Below, one piece after another: positions 13,834 through 15,403 of a stretch of 15,403 nt of DNA; within the stretch, counting starts at the first letter, position 1; each line of letters begins with the position of its first letter. A program made the position numbers and the translations under genes. The DNA is from Burkholderiaceae bacterium (GTDB lineage: Bacteria > Pseudomonadota > Gammaproteobacteria > Burkholderiales > Burkholderiaceae_C), in contig JAFMJA010000035.1 in the NCBI GenBank assembly GCA_017853735.1, positions 1 through 15,403 on the forward strand, written 5' to 3'. The notes beneath the pieces are model-generated. The model saw only the letters and a list, made by a program, of their open reading frames with translations, had not been told where the DNA came from and made no database searches.

Positions 13834-13850
13834 GGTTGGGTTGGGTTTGG
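13834..13850 (+). other. Possible two-tetrad G-quadruplex sequence
   Basis: GGTTGGGTTGGGTTTGG gives four runs of at least two guanines separated by 2-3 base loops, the pattern of small two-tetrad quadruplexes such as the thrombin-binding aptamer. It lies in the 139-base gap between the divergent GT39 and CWC genes, so it could affect either promoter. Folding is a prediction only. Confidence 0.4.
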
Positions 13851-13883
13851 TTCAAGCCCGTCAGTGAAGCCGGCCGCCAGGCC

Positions 13884-13913
13884 GTGACGCAATCGGGCGC
13901 TCGGCGCTAGACT
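13884..13913 (+). promoter_or_regulatory. Sigma70-like promoter of the CWC-CDF pair
   Basis: GTGACG (13884-13889, 4/6 to -35), an 18-base spacer and TAGACT (13908-13913, 4/6 to -10) lie upstream of the ATG at 13920. Six bases separate the -10 from the ATG, so transcription would begin at or next to the start codon, giving a leaderless mRNA. This fits the absence of a Shine-Dalgarno sequence. Confidence 0.42.
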
Positions 13914-13919
13914 CTGGCC

Positions 13920-14141
13920 ATGGACACTACGGTAAGCCAGATCGATTCTATGCGCTGCCCCCTTTGCGAACGGCCCAATGCCTGTGCCCATGAAATCGAG
14001 CGTGTCAGCGGCCAGCCTCAGGCGCCGTGCTGGTGTACCCGGGTTGGTTTCGACGCCGACTTGCTCGCTCGTGTACCTGCCCAGGCGCGTGGCCTGGCTT
14101 GTCTTTGCCAACAGTGCGCCAGCGCACCTGACCTGCCATGA
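13920..14141 (+). CDS. Cysteine-rich CWC family protein
   Basis: A 73-residue protein with eight cysteines (13, 16, 22, 37, 39, 61, 63, 66) matching the cysteine-rich CWC family: a CPLC knuckle (13-16) followed by NACA (20-23), PCWC (36-39) and a C-terminal ACLCQQCA (60-67). Function is not established for the family; the spacing suggests metal binding, probably zinc, through two or more thiolate clusters. ATG at 13920 has no Shine-Dalgarno; a second in-frame ATG at 13950 would still keep every cysteine. Its stop overlaps the start of the CDF exporter by four bases (ATGA), so the two are translated together. That coupling suggests a role in cytosolic metal handling, for instance binding or delivering the exported ion. 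This last step is inference. Confidence 0.88.
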   Translation: MDTTVSQIDSMRCPLCERPNACAHEIERVSGQPQAPCWCTRVGFDADLLARVPAQARGLACLCQQCASAPDLP

Positions 14142-15265
14142 GCCGTACCCACCAGGAGCAGCGCCAGGCCTTGCGCTCCACCTGGTTGAGTGTGTGGGTC
14201 AACCTGACCCTGGCCTTGGCACAGGTGGTGATCGGCTTCTTTGCCCGCTCGCAGGCCCTGATTGCCGATGGCTTTCACTCGCTGTCGGACCTGCTGGCTG
14301 ATGCGGTGGTGCTGTGGGCCGCTGGTCATTCGCACCGCGCGGCCGATGACACCCACCAGTACGGTCACGCTCGTTTCGAGACCGCCGCGGCGCTGGCTAT
14401 CGGCTTGCTGCTGATGGCCACTGGGGCGGGTTTGCTCTGGACAGCCGGGCTCAAATTGCATAGCGGCACTGCCCTGGAAGCGGTGCACCCGGTAGCTTTG
14501 GCAGTGGCATTGCTGACACTGGTGGCCAAGGAGGGCTTGTTCCAGTACATGCGCCGTGTGGGCGAGCGACTCAAGTCCTCGATGCTGATTGCCAACGCCT
14601 GGCATGCCCGTGCAGACGCCGCTTCATCGCTGGTGGTGGCTGTGGGGATTGCGGCCAACCTGCTTGGCTACCACAGCATGGATGCGGTGGCGGCGCTGAT
14701 CGTGGGTGTGATGATCGTCAAGTCGGGCTGGAGTTTCTCGGTCGAGGCCTTTCACAGCCTGACCGATCATGCGCTCGACCCCGAACAGATCTCGCGCATC
14801 CGCAGCACCATCCATTCAGTGGATGGGGTGCGCGGCATCCATGGTCTGCGCACACGCCGCATGGGCGACTGGGCAGTCATTGACCTGCATATCGAGGTCG
14901 ATGCATACCTGACGGTCTCTGAAGGACATTTCATTGCCGAGACCATTGCTGCGCGCGTCAAGGAAAATCACAGGGTGGCCGAGTGCACGGTGCACATCGA
15001 CCCCGGGCGTGTGCGGCATCTTGACCGCCTGCTTGCGCTGCCACCGCGGGCGCAGGTACAGGCCACTGTGCAGCAGGTGCTGGGCCAGCCAGCATTGCTG
15101 CGTTTGCATTACCTGGAAAGCGGACTGGAAGTAGAGGCTGAACTGGCCAATCATGTGCCGCCCAGTGAAATCAAACGCATGGAGCGCGCATTGCGCGAGG
15201 CCTTGGGCGTTCAGCACCTGGCCCGTGTGCGTGTCACTTGCCCGCCGACGGGCTCGACCATTTAA
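14138..15265 (+). CDS. Cation diffusion facilitator (CDF) metal exporter with extended C-terminus
   Basis: An inner-membrane divalent-cation/proton antiporter. The transport site is seen as HxxxD in the second membrane segment (H47, D51 in ADGFHSLSD, 43-51) and HxxxD in the fifth (H156, D160 in WHARAD, 155-160), the arrangement typical of zinc-type rather than the all-aspartate FieF-type site. A histidine-rich loop HSHRAADDTHQYGHAR lies at 64-79. A cytoplasmic dimerisation domain of ferredoxin-like type spans about 215-290 and ends in CTVHIDP (283-289). The protein is 375 residues, longer than the usual 300 or so, with about 80 extra residues (295-375) that resemble a second alpha/beta domain. 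ATG overlaps the CWC stop. A perfect hairpin lies 20 bases past the stop. Zn is the likely ion, but Co, Cd or Ni are possible. Confidence 0.94.
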   Translation: MSRTHQEQRQALRSTWLSVWVNLTLALAQVVIGFFARSQALIADGFHSLSDLLADAVVLWAAGHSHRAADDTHQYGHARFETAAALAIGLLLMATGAGLLWTAGLKLHSGTALEAVHPVALAVALLTLVAKEGLFQYMRRVGERLKSSMLIANAWHARADAASSLVVAVGIAANLLGYHSMDAVAALIVGVMIVKSGWSFSVEAFHSLTDHALDPEQISRIRSTIHSVDGVRGIHGLRTRRMGDWAVIDLHIEVDAYLTVSEGHFIAETIAARVKENHRVAECTVHIDPGRVRHLDRLLALPPRAQVQATVQQVLGQPALLRLHYLESGLEVEAELANHVPPSEIKRMERALREALGVQHLARVRVTCPPTGSTI

Positions 15266-15284
15266 GGTCCTGGTCCGGGCGAAT

Positions 15285-15306
15285 GGCCTGGCGGGGGTGC
15301 CAGGCC
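15285..15306 (+). terminator. Perfect 8-bp hairpin after the CDF gene, no T-tract
   Basis: GGCCTGGC (15285-15292) and GCCAGGCC (15299-15306) are exact inverted repeats around a six-base loop, 20 bases after the CDF stop. No T-run follows, so intrinsic termination is not assured; it may be a terminator-like or mRNA-protecting hairpin. Confidence 0.42.
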
Positions 15307-15361
15307 TAGGGATGGTGTTCAAAACTCCCGCCATGCGCGTTCGAGTCCAAAACGGGATGAT

Positions 15362-15403
15362 TTGATCGCCAACACCGCGCGTCGTGTGCTTGGCAGCACA
15401 CGC
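15362..15403 (+). CDS. Possible start of a further gene, cut by the window end
   Basis: A TTG at 15362 opens a frame that runs off the window end without a stop (14 codons, beginning MIANTARRVLG). GGGA lies close upstream. The same frame is open back to the CDF stop but has no ATG. There is too little sequence to recognise a family, and it may not be a gene. Confidence 0.2.
   Translation, partial: MIANTARRVLGSTR

Noticed and set aside
13827..14111. Minus-strand 94-codon frame opposite the CWC gene
   Set aside because: The plus-strand frame has eight family-spaced cysteines and couples to the CDF gene; the minus frame shows no features.
15335..15360. GTTCGAGTCC near the window end as a tRNA T-loop
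   Set aside because: The flanking bases cannot form a five-base-pair T stem, and no acceptor stem or CCA follows.
1..15403. CRISPR array, insertion sequence or prophage genes
   Set aside because: I saw no regularly spaced repeats, no transposase or integrase motifs and no terminal inverted repeats bounding any block.

Overview
The window reads as an ordinary stretch of a GC-rich betaproteobacterial chromosome, most likely Burkholderiales and possibly Comamonadaceae-like. The evidence is the rsmI/yraN/SIS-isomerase/BON-lipoprotein cluster, the yggS/pilT/pilU arrangement, a Bug-family (TctC) solute-binding protein next to a PrpF-fold isomerase, and a cysteine-rich CWC protein. The placement is inferred from protein resemblance and gene order; no database search was possible. 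I saw no insertion sequence, CRISPR array, rRNA or phage gene.

Layout. Positions 1-44 are the 3' part of a tRNA-Arg(CCG). An FTR1-type iron permease (73-840, minus) follows, with a good sigma70-like promoter overlapped by a Fur-box-like site. rsmI (978-1934, minus) and yraN (1934-2308, plus) diverge from start codons sharing one base. yraN leads into a GmhA/DiaA-like isomerase and a two-BON-domain lipoprotein (DolP/YraP-like). Positions 3748-6817 hold a compositionally distinct catabolic module: a PrpF/GalD-like tautomerase and an orphan TctC-type periplasmic binding protein (minus), with a divergent LysR-type regulator (plus). Next come a beta-hydroxyacid dehydrogenase, pilU and pilT (all minus; transcription order pilT-pilU-dehydrogenase), then divergent yggS (plus). 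A minus-strand envelope operon follows, in transcription order GT39/ArnT-like glycosyltransferase, PAP2 phosphatase, LigE-like glutathione transferase. Divergent from it is a coupled pair: an eight-cysteine CWC protein and a CDF metal exporter with an extra C-terminal domain. The last 100 or so bases may contain the start of another gene.

How the parts work together. RsmI modifies 16S rRNA; yraN, the isomerase and the BON lipoprotein form a conserved cluster linked to replication control, sugar-phosphate metabolism and outer-membrane integrity. The LysR regulator probably controls uptake (TctC) and isomerisation (PrpF/GalD) of a carboxylic acid, and its presumed operator sits on its own -10 element. 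PilT and PilU power type IV pilus retraction. The GT39/PAP2 pair probably acts on lipid-linked sugars or lipid A at the inner membrane. CWC plus CDF looks like a two-gene metal-handling unit and is the most interesting less-characterised arrangement here. The sequence shows no wholly new multi-gene system beyond that.
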